From NCBI GenBank assembly GCA_009760855.2, contig WPIO01000059.1, positions 852,501 through 916,500 on the forward strand: DNA of 64,000 nucleotides, read 5' to 3'. The position numbers and the translations under genes are program-made. Under the pieces are notes generated by a model. The model was not told the DNA's origin. It did not search any database and saw nothing but the letters and a program-made list of their open reading frames with translations. Of the stretch, positions 11,095 through 21,570 are shown piece after piece. The DNA is from Cristatella mucedo. Taxonomy: Eukaryota; Bryozoa; Phylactolaemata; Cristatellidae. Positions within the stretch are counted from its first letter, which is position 1, and each line of letters opens with the position of its first letter.

Positions 11095-12720
11095 TTGTCC
11101 AGTAGACAAGATCAGCGAGTCCATCTCTACGATGGCAGCATCCCCCTGGAATGCTGCCCCTCAATTCCTTGCAGCACCTCAATGTCTACATTGAAGGAGG
11201 TCACTAGTGACCTCGTCCTGAAGTTCATATCCCAATCGAAGAAGACAACTACTCCTCTGGACCCTATTCCCGCTGTCCTGCTTTAACGATGCACTGATGT
11301 GCTAATGTCATGCATAACTAACATCATCAATTTTTCATTAGCCTCAGGTCATGTACCAGCAACTTTCAAAAAGGCTGTAGTCAGGCCACTACTCAAGAAA
11401 GTATAACTAAACCAAGAGAACTTACAACTTCGTACAACTTCTGCCCAGTCTCCATTCTACTATTCCTATCAAAGACACTGGAACAAGTCGTGACAGACCA
11501 GCTGAACTTATATATATTGAAACTTCAAGCTTTACTAGTTCCAGTCTGGGTTTAGAGCTAAACACTAAACAGAGTCAGCATTGCTTCGGATGTACAACGA
11601 CCTAGTTAGAAATGCAGGCTTAGGTAGAGTATCTCTAGTTATCTTGCTCGATCTTTCCGCATCTTTTGATACTATAGATCCCCAAGTCCTTCTTGAGCGC
11701 CTCTCATCTCGCCTGTGAATCACTGAGTTCCAATTGTTCAGGTCCCATCTCAGTGGGAGACTTCAGAGTAATGATGTGAATGGTCAAAGATCACCCAAGG
11801 AACAACTGAAATATGGGGTACCTCAGGAATCTGTGCTTGGTCCCGTTCTTTTCACGGTTTATACCCTTCCACTAGCCGATGCGATTACTAATCAAAATCC
11901 AGACTTTCACTTCTATGCAGATGACACTCAGCTGTACCGTTGCTTTGATTCCTCCTAGCCCTCGAGCACTTCGAATTCTCTCATCTCTCTTGCTGCATGT
12001 ATTAATGACATCCGCACATGGATGGCAGCAAACTTTCTTAAATTCAATGTTGATAAAACCAGCTTACTCGTTATAGGCAAACCACGTGTGATTCAGAAAT
12101 GGGAAAGGCTAATGCTCCCAATCGGCTTTGCCTGCATTGCTTCCGTTGAATCTGCACGAAATCTGGGTGTCATTTTCCTAAGTGGCCGTTCGTTGGACGA
12201 CCAGATCAATTCTACAGTCAAGTCTGCCTACTTTCAGCTACATAACATTCTAACATTCGGCCTTGTCTAGACAGAGATATCACATCTAAATTGATCCATC
12301 CATTTGTGACATCCCGTCTTGACTTCTATAACTCACAGCTTGCTGGTCTACCGGCCTGTTCAATCAGAGGGTTACAGCTGGTGCAACTCTCTGCAGCTAG
12401 GCTTGTCTGTCGTGAGCGGCGAAGTTGCTACATTTCATTGCTTCTTGCCGATCTGCACTGGCTCCCAGTCAAGCAACGCATCGACTTCAAGGTTTTGTCA
12501 CTAGGTCCCTTCATTCTTCGGCCCCAGCCTACCCATCAGATCTGCTCCCCCACCAGGCCAAGCATCGTACCCCCGCTTTTCGGAATCTAATTGTTTACCT
12601 ATTCCACCTACAAACCTCCAATTCTTTGGAGTCCATGCCTTTATTTCGTATGCTCTCAAAGCCTGGAACTCACTCCTGACCTGCATAACGACATCTCGTG
12701 ATTTGTCTACATTTAAAAAG
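11095..12720 (+). pseudogene. LINE A reverse transcriptase remnant
   Basis: Across several frames one can read LDPIPAVLL (RT N-terminal region), SLVILLDLSASFDTID (motif A), GVPQESVLGPVLF (motif B, with Glu where Gly is usual) and FHFYADDTQLYRCF (motif C, YADD). After these come ANFLKFNVDKTSLLVIG, then LHWLPVKQRIDFKVLSL, characteristic of the C-terminal end of L2/CR1 ORF2. In-frame stops (for example TGA at 11716) and shifts break it into at least five pieces. Confidence 0.85.
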
Positions 12721-12995
12721 AAACTAAAAACGCATCTATTTATCACAGCATTCAGTGGGTCCGTGATTCGTCGTTTATTTGCTTATGTGTGCTGACATTG
12801 TGCATGCTGCCACTAACCATACTTGCATGCTGACCCTGTGCATGTCACCCCTAACCATGTTATTCTTGTTGTTTATTGAGCATGCTGCCTACCACTAACC
12901 GTTCGATCGCGCTTTCTTTGCAGCAAATGTAAAGTGCCTAGAAAGAGATTAAGTTCTGTGAGGGTGCCATATCAAATGTGTTATTGTTATTATTA

Positions 12996-14330
12996 CTCAT
13001 TTTCTATTTTGGCTCATGTGTATGACCCTTCCCACACAAAAGTTCGCACACTCGACTAAATTTTCTCCTACAAGTGATAGATATCACATATAAATACCAA
13101 TCACACATATAAATCCCAATTATTACCAATATCAGCGCATCTGATCACATGTGGATCTCATTCAGTTATCGGGTTTGCCCTCCTCGGCATCCAGAAATCA
13201 TCTTTGAAATGTGAAACCTGAAGACCCATGACATCGATGCCGTCCTCGCGAAAATATCTTCTTTGCCTCTGATGTTCAATCTCCTTCCAGCCTGCCATCA
13301 TTGGTAGAATACTACAAAACGACACTTGCTGACATGCTCGACGAGTTCGAACCTCTAATTAAGCAAAGAAATCACCCGACAAATCACCGGAGTATTGGGT
13401 ACATCGAAGTCAAGGTACTTTAGGGCTCTTCGCTCGGTCTTTTCACAGTTTATTTTCACGCTGTCTTGTCATTGTTTCACAGTTATCACAGTTCTCCCTC
13501 TCTTGCCGATGTTCGCCAAGCGCAATCTAGGCATCCACTTGTATGCAGATGACCTTTGTACCCACAGTTGTACCTTTGCTTTGATCCTTTCCAGCCCTCC
13601 AGCACATCAAATTCTCTCAAATCCCTTGCTGCATTTATTGGATGGCAGCAAAATGTATCAAATTAAATGAAGATAAAACCAACTTACTAGTTGTGAGCGA
13701 ACCGAGTGTGACTCGGAAATTGGAAAGCTTTTCGCTCAAAATCGGCTCTGCAAGCCGTGACCTCCTGTTGCATTTGCACTAAATCTAGACGTACCGTTCG
13801 AAAGTGACCTTTCACTATATGGCCATCTCAGCTTCAAAGTCAAGTCTGCCTACTTTCAGCTACATAGCATTGCAAAAACTCAGGGCTTGTTTAGACTGGG
13901 ACACTGGACATGGTTCCTACTCAGATCGTTGAGCAATACCTCCTGAGAACCTCAAATCCTTTGGAGACCGTGCCTTAAATTCGTATGCTCCTAAAGCCAG
14001 GAATTCGCACCCTAATGAAGTCGCGACATCGCCTAACATGACGACATTTAAAAAGAAGCTTAAAACACGCCTGTTTATTACAGGAATTAGTGGGCCCTTG
14101 TGATTCGTCCTTTGTGTGCTTATGTGCTGACACTGTGCCTGCTGCTACGAACCATGTCTACATGTTGACCCCTCCTGTCACTTCTGACGATGCTATGCTT
14201 GAAGACACTGAGCATTTTACCACTTATCATTGGTCATGCTTTCTTTATAGCATATGTAAAGTGCCAAGAAAGAGATCCAGTTCTCTTACGGTGCTATACA
14301 AACGTATAATACTTATGCTTGGCGATCATA
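12996..14330 (+). mobile_element. LINE family A, second degraded copy
   Basis: It restarts with 'tggctcatgtgtatgaccct', equivalent to 10455 in the longest copy. It passes through shortened RT pieces (YADDLCTHSC near 13542-13575) and ends with 'gtaaagtgccaagaaagaga' and a hairpin near 14260-14310. There are internal deletions and many stops. Confidence 0.75.
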
Positions 14331-14394
14331 TCGGCAAAAAAGAAAGTATGAATTGTGAAACTAGACAGACCCAGCAAGGAGGCGTGTGGTATCC

Positions 14395-14960
14395 TGTACT
14401 TTATGGCTTCTTGGAATACTTTTTTGCCCTTTGACATTGATTCTCCAGAGGCTCTCACTGAGATCCAAACCATTGCCGTGTTGTATTAGTGGTGCCCGGG
14501 TGATTTGAGAGGCGCTCGAGAAGGACTTGCTGCACAATAGTATCGAACGTCGCTGACAGATCAATAATAATAATAACAATGATAGTAATAATACGCATAC
14601 GAGTAGCACCTTCAGAGAACTTCATCTATCGAGCAAAACAGGCAGAGAGACTTTACCTAAGTCTGCATTCCTAAGAAGGTCGCTGCATACCGAAAGCAAT
14701 CCTGACTCTGTAGAGGGATTAGCTCTAGAAACCTTAATGGAACTTACTTGCTAGGTCTGAATTTGAAAATTTAGGAGTTCGACCAGTCAGTCTGCTACTC
14801 GTTCCAGTGTCTTTGATAGGAACAGCAGTAGGCAGCAGCAGCCTGGGCCGAAGCTACTGGGGCGGAAGCTACTCACTTGTTTCTCTTTGTCGGGTGTTGC
14901 TTTCTTAAGTAGTGGCCTAACAACTGCCTCAGGAATCCGAATCGGGAATCTGAATTTGTG
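14395..14960 (-). mobile_element. LINE family A RT fragment, minus strand, with a nested tail
   Basis: On the minus strand 'gttccagtgtctttgatagg' (14801-14820) and 'cttaagtagtggcctaacaa' (near 14904) match the RT region of the copy at 9421-12995 in reverse. 'gagaggcgctcgagaaggac' (near 14507) matches its motif A region. An (AAT)n-started family A tail at about 14563-14640 interrupts it. Confidence 0.65.
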
Positions 14961-15165
14961 ATAGGCGAAGGGACACGCCCTGGTGATAAGGACATATATA
15001 TATTATGTTGATTAGGCATGGCAGAATTAGATCCTTGCATCGCACAAGTAGGAGAGCAGGAATGGGGTACAGAGGGCTAGTAGCATATTAAACAGTCGTA
15101 GTAAGAGATTTAGTTTTCTTGGAAGTTATACACGTGCGTTGTTACTATCATTGTTATCATTAGCG
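14961..15165 (+). mobile_element. Residual LINE A tail
   Basis: 'gtaagagatttagttttctt' and 'ttgttactatcattgttatc' at about 15090-15165 resemble a degraded family A hairpin and tail. The preceding bases were not recognised. Confidence 0.35.
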
Positions 15166-15340
15166 TGTATCCTAAAAACAAATCGCTGTACCACGATGAA
15201 GGTATGGTGCTCGCTCTTCACGGCCCAGGTCGTAGGTTCAAATCCTGTGGTGGGCGATCCTATATTGTCCTCTGATAGTGGTGATGAAAGCCGTATTAAT
15301 GGTGCTGTTTTCAATTTGAAAATTAAAGACCATGCAAATC
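15166..15340 (+). mobile_element. SINE S2 copy (tRNA-like)
   Basis: Contains TGGTGCTCGCTCTTCACGGC and a good pol III B box GGTTCAAATCC, followed by a tail shared loosely with 44876-45035. It is not a plausible functional tRNA gene because the cloverleaf cannot be completed. Confidence 0.5.
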
Positions 15341-16055
15341 AGCATATAGCTGCACAAAGTCTCAGCTGCAATGACTCACCGACTGCCAGACAGTCGCTAT
15401 GCTTGACTTCCGGGTTCGCACCTTTGCAGCATACAACTGAACGTGTCCACAAACTGGCTTAGGAAGACCCATTCCTATTCGGTCAAATGTTGCGAGCGAA
15501 AGCAACCGTCACATGTAAACGACCATTAGGTAAGCATTCACATTAAAAAATCAACTGCAGACAACGAGCTGAAAAACCATAAGCAGTGCCTTTTATTCAT
15601 TAGTGCTAATGTACACATTTTTATACCGAGCTAGTTAAAGAGAGCGTCTTAGATTTTGCACATGTACAAACACAATTAATTAAGTACGTAAGCACACATC
15701 TATGCACCATTAACATTAGCAGCTAATGAGTAGCCTCTCGACAGCATTGAATTGGTAGCTTACTTGCTCGGACTCGCTAGGCCGATCTCAGAAAAAAGCC
15801 AGACAATGAGTTGAGTGCAGAGGTCTTTTTTTACCGGTCGAGTGACCTTGACCTTCCTCTCTGTGCCCACCTCGGCCTAGAGCCGGTGCAGTTGACCCTA
15901 AGAGCTAAGACTGACAATCCCGTTCAGGCTCTTTGCATTCATCCGGTCCACTGAAAGAAACTCTCCGCGGCATTTAAATAAGCAATTGAATAAAGCGCTG
16001 AAGCGGTTCCGAATCATTATAATTATGAAACCACTATTAATGGCATTAATAACCT
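15341..16055. other. No recognisable gene or repeat
   Basis: AT-richer sequence with short frames only. Confidence 0.4.
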
Positions 16056-16340
16056 GGATGATGTCACGTGCCCCTAGGCATATTATGTATGTCAACACTG
16101 CGCATGTTACCACCAGTAATGCTTTCTTTACAGTATCTGTAAAGTGCCTCAAAAGAGATTATAATAATAATGCATTTCATATAGCGCCCCCAGAGAACTC
16201 AATCTCTTTCTAGGCACTTTAAGTTTGCTGCAAAGGAAGCACGATCGAATGGTTAGTGGTTTCGGGATCGATAAACAACAAGATTAAGTTCTCTGAGGGC
16301 GCTACATAGTTCTCTGAGGGTGCTACCATTATTAATTTTA
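16056..16340. mobile_element. Convergent LINE A tails
   Basis: A plus-strand tail ('gtaaagtgcctcaaaagaga' at about 16140) runs straight into a minus-strand tail (ATAATAATAATGCATTTC then AGCGCCCCCAGAGAACTC at about 16161-16225). Two short plus-strand pieces ('ttaagttctctgagggcgct', then 'agttctctgagggtgctacc') follow. This looks like an insertion into an older tail plus a small local duplication. Confidence 0.7.
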
Positions 16341-17245
16341 TTGTTATGACGTTTCACTTACTTACTAAGACCTCGCATTGTGTGCATGCTACATGTGCAC
16401 AAGTCAGGATCAACCATAAGCTGACTGTTCAGAAAAAGGTCCAAGACTGTCTGCCGTGACTATCTAGCACGGCAGTTACTTTATTTGCAAGAGGCGCATT
16501 GGGAAGCGGGCACGTCCCTAAAGCGGATGCACGCACGCAGGCTCGGGGCTACGTCGTGCATTTTCGTTTTCACGTAAGGGAATGTGATATTCTCAATCTC
16601 TTCATTCGAACCCGAGCGTGCTCAATTCGGCCATTTTGTCTTTACTAAAAAAGCTTCGGTTTTTAAGCTTAATTTCTGCATCCCTTTATTGCAGCTTACC
16701 CTTGGTCCTCCTGATTACTGCATCCGCTTAACGCATTTCAATTGGCAGCCATTTTATGACCAGTATCCGCCTCAGTATCCGCAGCAAGAGCCGGCAGCCG
16801 GCAGCAGCAACAGGCTGAAGGCGTCAGTTGATGGGCGCTCGAAGGTCAGATAGGTAGGTCAAGGCTAGCTGAATTTCCTTCCCTTTCGGGTCCTTCGGCT
16901 CGGACCTGGGGACCTTTTCTTCTTTCTTCCTTTTCCTCTTTTGCCCGCCTGCGATCCTTTTGCGGCTGGTCCTTTTCTCGAAGCTTCCAGATGCTTCCAA
17001 CATCTGCTGCCAAAGTACAAGGTCTGCTGCAGGCGACTGCTTTCAGGTTTGCCAGTCGGGACATGGCAGAGCTGATCTGTCGAATTCCATACCAGCGGCT
17101 CAAGCGTGCATCGCTCCTCTCGGGGAAACCGACCTTGACCTAGACACCCGCTTAGGCGGAAGTGACATGACAATAGGTGGCAGCAGCTGTCGGCTCTTTT
17201 TTCGGGTCTGGTTCCTCTCAGCTAGTCGAGCCGGAAGTGTCATGA
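16341..17245. other. No recognisable gene
   Basis: Frames of about 80-105 codons occur on both strands, but their products are Lys/Arg/Glu-rich or otherwise unremarkable. Confidence 0.35.
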
Positions 17246-17247
17246 TG

Positions 17248-17286
17248 TTTCCGTTTCGTAAGATGTTTCTCACGTGACTTAATTTT
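17248..17286 (+). repeat. 39-bp dispersed repeat with CACGTG, copy 1
   Basis: This 39-bp block begins tttccgtttcgtaagatgtt, contains TCACGTGA and ends acttaatttt. It is identical to 19924-19962. Confidence 0.95.
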
Positions 17287-17400
17287 ATCACTCACTATTC
17301 GATCGCGTTTCCTTTACAGCAAATGTAAAGCGTCTAGAAAGAGAGATTGAGTTCTCCGAGGGCGTCTATCAAGTGTATTGTTATTATTCTTATTTTGATT
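17287..17400 (+). mobile_element. LINE family A 3' tail
   Basis: 'ctttacagcaaatgtaaagc', 'gtctagaaagagagattgag' and 'ctccgagggcg' followed by ATTGTTATTATTCTTATT. Only the 3' end is present. Confidence 0.8.
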
Positions 17401-18540
17401 CAATGGCGGCCGTGGGTGGCGAGGCAGTGGCTTGTAGTGAGCGTTTTTTGCTTTAGCCACCCGGAGAAAACGTTAATGTCTCGCTCTTGCACTGCCTCAA
17501 TCATAAATATGAGGGCAAGTGTTGCACGTCTTTCTAAAATGCTGAAGCACCCAGTCGCCAAGCATTATGGTTGACGCTGCATGCATTTTTGTTTATATGT
17601 CAATATGCAGAGTATGTATATACAGGGTTGTATCTGCTGCATATATTCTAAATATATGCATTCATGCAGCGATGACCTCACGAGGCCACGAGGACTAGGC
17701 GGATACTACTCTCGGAAGTTTTCCCGAGCGCACTTACAAAGTTCAAAACAGCTTTTGCTTAGCTTATCGGTTGCCTAGAGCTTGCATATGCACAAAGACA
17801 CGATAGAGAAGCGTAGCGGAGCTAAGGAACTACTCAAGGAATAATAATAATAGTCATCAGATATGTGAGTATCGCTTCGAGAGAACAAAGTCTCCTGCGT
17901 TTACATTGATTGGATTGGGCTGGAAGTGCGTCGACTGCGATAGGGGGCAGAGCATGAAGGCCAAAAACATGTGCAGAAATGGATAGCACGAGCAAAAATA
18001 ACCACGCCCCCCATACAGTACGAATTTCGGACGGCGGCTCAGCGGAGCAATTTCTAGGAATTGCAAATCAAAAGTTGGTTCCCGACCGTCCTTGACAAAA
18101 TAACGGGATAGCTAATTCATTTTTCCGAGACGACGGCGTGTAGGAAAGCTGGTGCGACTGTAGCAAGTCAGTTAATTGTATCTAGTATTGTATTGAGTTA
18201 CTGTTAATTGCAGCTCGCACGCTCGGAAGCGCGAGCTGATGAGCGGATGCTCAAGTTCTTCTTCAGAATAAAAGAATAAAAAATTAGTTGGCCATTGAAG
18301 GTAACGTCTAGATTGCGAGTACTAGGCGATTGCCTCGCTACCGTCCCGTTGAATAAACTCTCGAAGTTTCTACAAATTTAGCGACGTTTCTTCTGAGCCC
18401 ACATTCAAACGTATCGTCGCTTTGTCCGAGAAATCTGGCTCTGTTCTGGAACTCACTGTCTGTAAGACAGCGAGCTCAGCTTTTTGGTAGCCAAAACTGA
18501 CTCCAATGGTCCAAATGACACTAAGAGCTGAATGTGTCAT
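17401..18540. other. No recognisable gene
   Basis: Short frames only. No copy of the window's repeat families was recognised except a few AAT triplets at 17842-17850. Confidence 0.35.
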
Positions 18541-18680
18541 AATAATAATAGTAATAATAATAATGCATTTGTATAGCTCCCTCAGAGAACTTAGTCTCTT
18601 TCTAGGCACTTAACATATGCTGCAAAAGAAGCATGGTCGAATAGTCAGTGGTAGAAACACGATATACATACATGATTTAT
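18541..18680 (-). mobile_element. LINE family A 3' tail
   Basis: ATAATAATAATAATGCATTT, then CTCCCTCAGAGAACTTAGTC and CTCTTTCTAGGCACTTAAC, the reverse complement of the family A end. 'gctgcaaaagaagcatggtc' follows. Confidence 0.8.
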
Positions 18681-18915
18681 GTTTACACGTGAACGGTATA
18701 TACAAAGAGCTAGCTGTCATTAAGCGTTTTCGCGGTGTCGTCTGCTTCGACAGTGGCTGTCAAAGCTGCAGCTCTTACTTGCCGGCTCAGGAGGTACTGC
18801 GTGCCGGCGGAACAGCCGGGATCGACAATACACGCTCTCCAGGATGGGAGCTCCTTTTAAGATCAGAGCTGATAGTCACTAGAAAAGGCCAGCACTCAGC
18901 GAGATAGGAACGATT

Positions 18916-18955
18916 CGAGAACGTGGCGGACTCGGCCGAGGCCGCCACGTTCTCG
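18916..18955. repeat. 40-bp near-perfect palindrome
   Basis: Arms CGAGAACGTGGCGG and CCGCCACGTTCTCG flank a core ACTCGGCCGAGG with one mismatched pair. It can form a long hairpin or cruciform. No transposase or terminal repeats were recognised around it. Confidence 0.95.
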
Positions 18956-19317
18956 CCATCGGCGCTGCGGAATATGCTGTCGTGGGCAAAGCCGCGTCAG
19001 TAAAATGAGGTCGCTTAAATCTGGACCGAATTTTGAAAGCTTCATTTCTAGCGTGCTCTAACAGCTGCCTGGAGAGAATATTTTCTATAAAAAAAACGCT
19101 ACATTATTATTCAACTGAAATAAAAAGGCGCGAAAGGGCGATAACTGGCCGGAACCTCAGATTCTGACGCAGGCGTTTTCATTAGGATTCGAACTAAGCT
19201 GGACTTGAGTGACTTCGGTGCAGCACTTTAATTGGACGGGACATTTACAAAACCTGAACAGCAGTAGAGGTAATATTCCGCTAACGGCCGGCAGAAAAGA
19301 TGAGCTGGACTAGGTCT
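18956..19317. other. No recognisable gene
   Basis: No conserved frame or known repeat. Confidence 0.35.
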
Positions 19318-19420
19318 CCTTTGCAGCAAACGTAAAGCGCCTAAAAAGAGATTGAGTTCTCTGAAGGCGCTCTATCAAGAGTGTTATTATTACTATTCTT
19401 ATTCTTGTTGTTATAATTGT
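19318..19420 (+). mobile_element. LINE family A 3' tail
   Basis: 'cctttgcagcaaacgtaaag', 'cgcctaaaaagagattgagt' and 'tctctgaaggcgctctatc' followed by a TTATTATTACTATTCTTATT tail. Confidence 0.85.
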
Positions 19421-19923
19421 TATTAGGGTCAAGTGGTTATTGGGAGAGGTGCGTGTTTATCTTCTGTGAAATAGAAAGAGGGGATGGTTGGTGAGGCAAA
19501 AATATGTGTGATATTTTGTCAACGAAGCAGTCAGCTCTGTGTTAGAGTAGGAAGTCTTTTAAGTTGCTGGAACAAAACAGCAGCCGCGTAAAGGAGAACG
19601 ATTTTCGTTGGTATGCACTACTCAAAGGTGAAGGTTATTGAACATTGGCAAGTCGAGCGAGTTCTCTGCCGCAAGAGAAGGATTGAATGGCCCGTATCTA
19701 CGGGAGATGCTGAGGCGCTGGCGCGTGGCCCTTTAAAAAATAGGCTACACACTCGATTAAAGATTGCGATACATTTTGTTATTCAACGAGCAAAATGCCA
19801 GACGACTTCACTAAGAATAGATTCCGGTATGTTCTACGCTACCGAGACGCCCTCCCCCCTTCGGTTTTCGCCGACGTCGGACATTACTTTACCCTGGAAT
19901 TGTCGTCGCGTAAGTTTTAAATT
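19421..19923. other. No recognisable gene
   Basis: One frame of 124 codons (19613-19987, plus strand) has no recognisable domain and no repeat of known type. Confidence 0.3.
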
Positions 19924-19962
19924 TTTCCGTTTCGTAAGATGTTTCTCACGTGACTTAATTTT
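19924..19962 (+). repeat. 39-bp dispersed repeat with CACGTG, copy 2
   Basis: Identical to 17248-17286. Here the last part 'ttctcacgtgacttaa' is repeated once more immediately after (to about 19978). Confidence 0.95.
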
Positions 19963-20329
19963 CTCACGTGACTTAACATTCCGTTAGTTTTAAATCGTAA
20001 TTGCAAGGGATCGTTTCTCTCAATGCACAGGAATGGCCGCAGTCAGGGTCAACGGTGCAGCTATGCAGCATTGGCTCGACACAGTTTTCGTGCGATGCGA
20101 AATGGCCAAAAATGGCGGTTTAAGTTTTAATGCACCGCACTTATACGTTTACTAGAGTTCACTGCCTGCGGACTCGCTTCGCTGAGTCTATACAATAGTA
20201 TACGTAAATTTGCGCATCTATTACACGAAACTCCCTGAAGTATTGGTCACCATCTTACCTCGAAACGGATGGACGAACTGACTTTCGCGCTTTAATTAAT
20301 AGGGATAGGAGATTAATCTACTTTCGCAT
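19963..20329. other. No recognisable gene
   Basis: Short frames only. Confidence 0.35.
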
Positions 20330-21175
20330 CCGTATGCATGCCCAACTTGCGCATTCGACGCCCGATATTGTGCGACACATCTTATAAAGTCAAGCATGAC
20401 GTTGCTAAAATTCGGGCTTGTTTAGATAAGGATACCACGTCTAAGTTGCTCCATCTATTCGTGACGTCTCGTCTCGACTTCTGCAACTCTGGTTACTGGC
20501 CTTACTGGCCTACCATCATGTGCGATCAGGCGATTGCAGCTGGTGCAAAACTCAGCAGCTAGGCTTGCCTGTCGTGAGCGTCGCAGTTGCCACATTACTC
20601 CACTTCTCGCCGACCTGCACTGGCTACCAGTCAAGCAACGGATTGACTTCAAGGTTATGTCGCTCACTTTTAGGTCCCTTCATTCTATGGCTCCAGCCTA
20701 TCTCTCCGACACACTCCCCCATCAGGCCAAGCATCGTACCACCCGCTTTTCGGAATCCAACAGTCTACAAATACCTCGTACGAACCTCAAATCCTTTGGA
20801 GACCATGCATTTAGCTCGTATGCTCCCAAAGCCTGGAACTCCCTCCCGACCTGCGTCAGAACATCCCCTGACTTGACCGCATTTAAAAAGAACTTAAAAA
20901 CACCTATTTAGGACAGCATTCAGTGGGTCCCTGTGATTCATCCTTCACGTGCTTATGCTTGCTGACACTGTGCATGCTGCCACTAACCACATTTGCATGC
21001 TGACCCTGTGCATGTCACCCCTAACCATGTTATTCATTTTGATTGTTTTTCAAGCATGATATTACTTACCATTCAATTGCATTTCCCTTTGCAGCAAATG
21101 TAAAGCGCCTAGAAAGAGATTAAGTTCTCTGAGGGCGCTTTATCAAGTGCATTATTATTATTATTATAAGCATTG
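20330..21175 (+). mobile_element. LINE family A, 5'-truncated copy
   Basis: Carries the ORF2 C-terminal domain in two frames: FVTSRLDFCNSGYW, then SAARLACRERRSCHITPLLA, LHWLPVKQRIDFKV and HQAKHRTTRFSES, ending KAWNSLPTCVRTS. The 3'UTR has the clearest hairpin in the window: AAAGCGCC at 21102-21109 pairs with GGCGCTTT at 21134-21141, with inner arms AGAGA/TCTCT. An (ATT)n tail ends it. Confidence 0.9.
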
Positions 21176-21414
21176 AAGTTGACCGGAAGCCGTTGCAAGT
21201 GATGTGGCGAGATAGCTGGCTCATTTTCTAGGGAACTCTTTTTACCGTGAGACAAACCAAGATCGGGCGTGTTTTCCCCAAGGCTGGCTAGTTATCTGAT
21301 GAGCTCAGTTGGTAGAGAGAGTTCTGATGTCTTCTAGAAGTAGCATGTTCATACACCTGTTCGACAAAAAAAATTAAATTACCAATAACATTTTTGCATT
21401 TTGCCGACCCCCAT

Positions 21415-21435
21415 CCCCCCCCCCCCCCCCCCCCC
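21415..21435 (+). repeat. (C)21 homopolymer
   Basis: Twenty-one consecutive C residues. The length may be uncertain because of sequencing slippage. Confidence 0.95.
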
Positions 21436-21479
21436 GCTTTACGTTGAACCAGCAGAATTTTTGCTGCCTTCTCTTGCCG

Positions 21480-21570
21480 ATAATAATAGTATACTCGTTA
21501 GAGCACCCTCAGAGATCGCAATCTCTTTCTAGGCACTTTACATTAGCTGCAAAGGATGTCACTTTTTGAA
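21480..21570 (-). mobile_element. LINE family A 3' tail
   Basis: AATAATAGTATACTCG, then GCACCCTCAGAGATCGCAAT and CTCTTTCTAGGCACTTTAC. A short reverse-complement end of family A. Confidence 0.75.

Larger units (their letters stand above)
9421..12995 (+). mobile_element. LINE family A, longest copy (L2/CR1-like, inactive)
   Basis: This copy holds, in order, a 5' region, an endonuclease domain (about 10160-10610), the N-terminal part of reverse transcriptase (about 11095-11400), RT core motifs (11576-11960), a C-terminal domain (12022-12720) and a 3'UTR. The UTR ends in a hairpin and ATTGTTATTATTA. The domain order and the C-terminal 'FVTSRLDFYNSQLAGLP' type block are typical of L2/CR1-group non-LTR elements. 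Many frameshifts and stops show it is dead. It supplies the reference for all family A fragments listed here. Confidence 0.85.
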
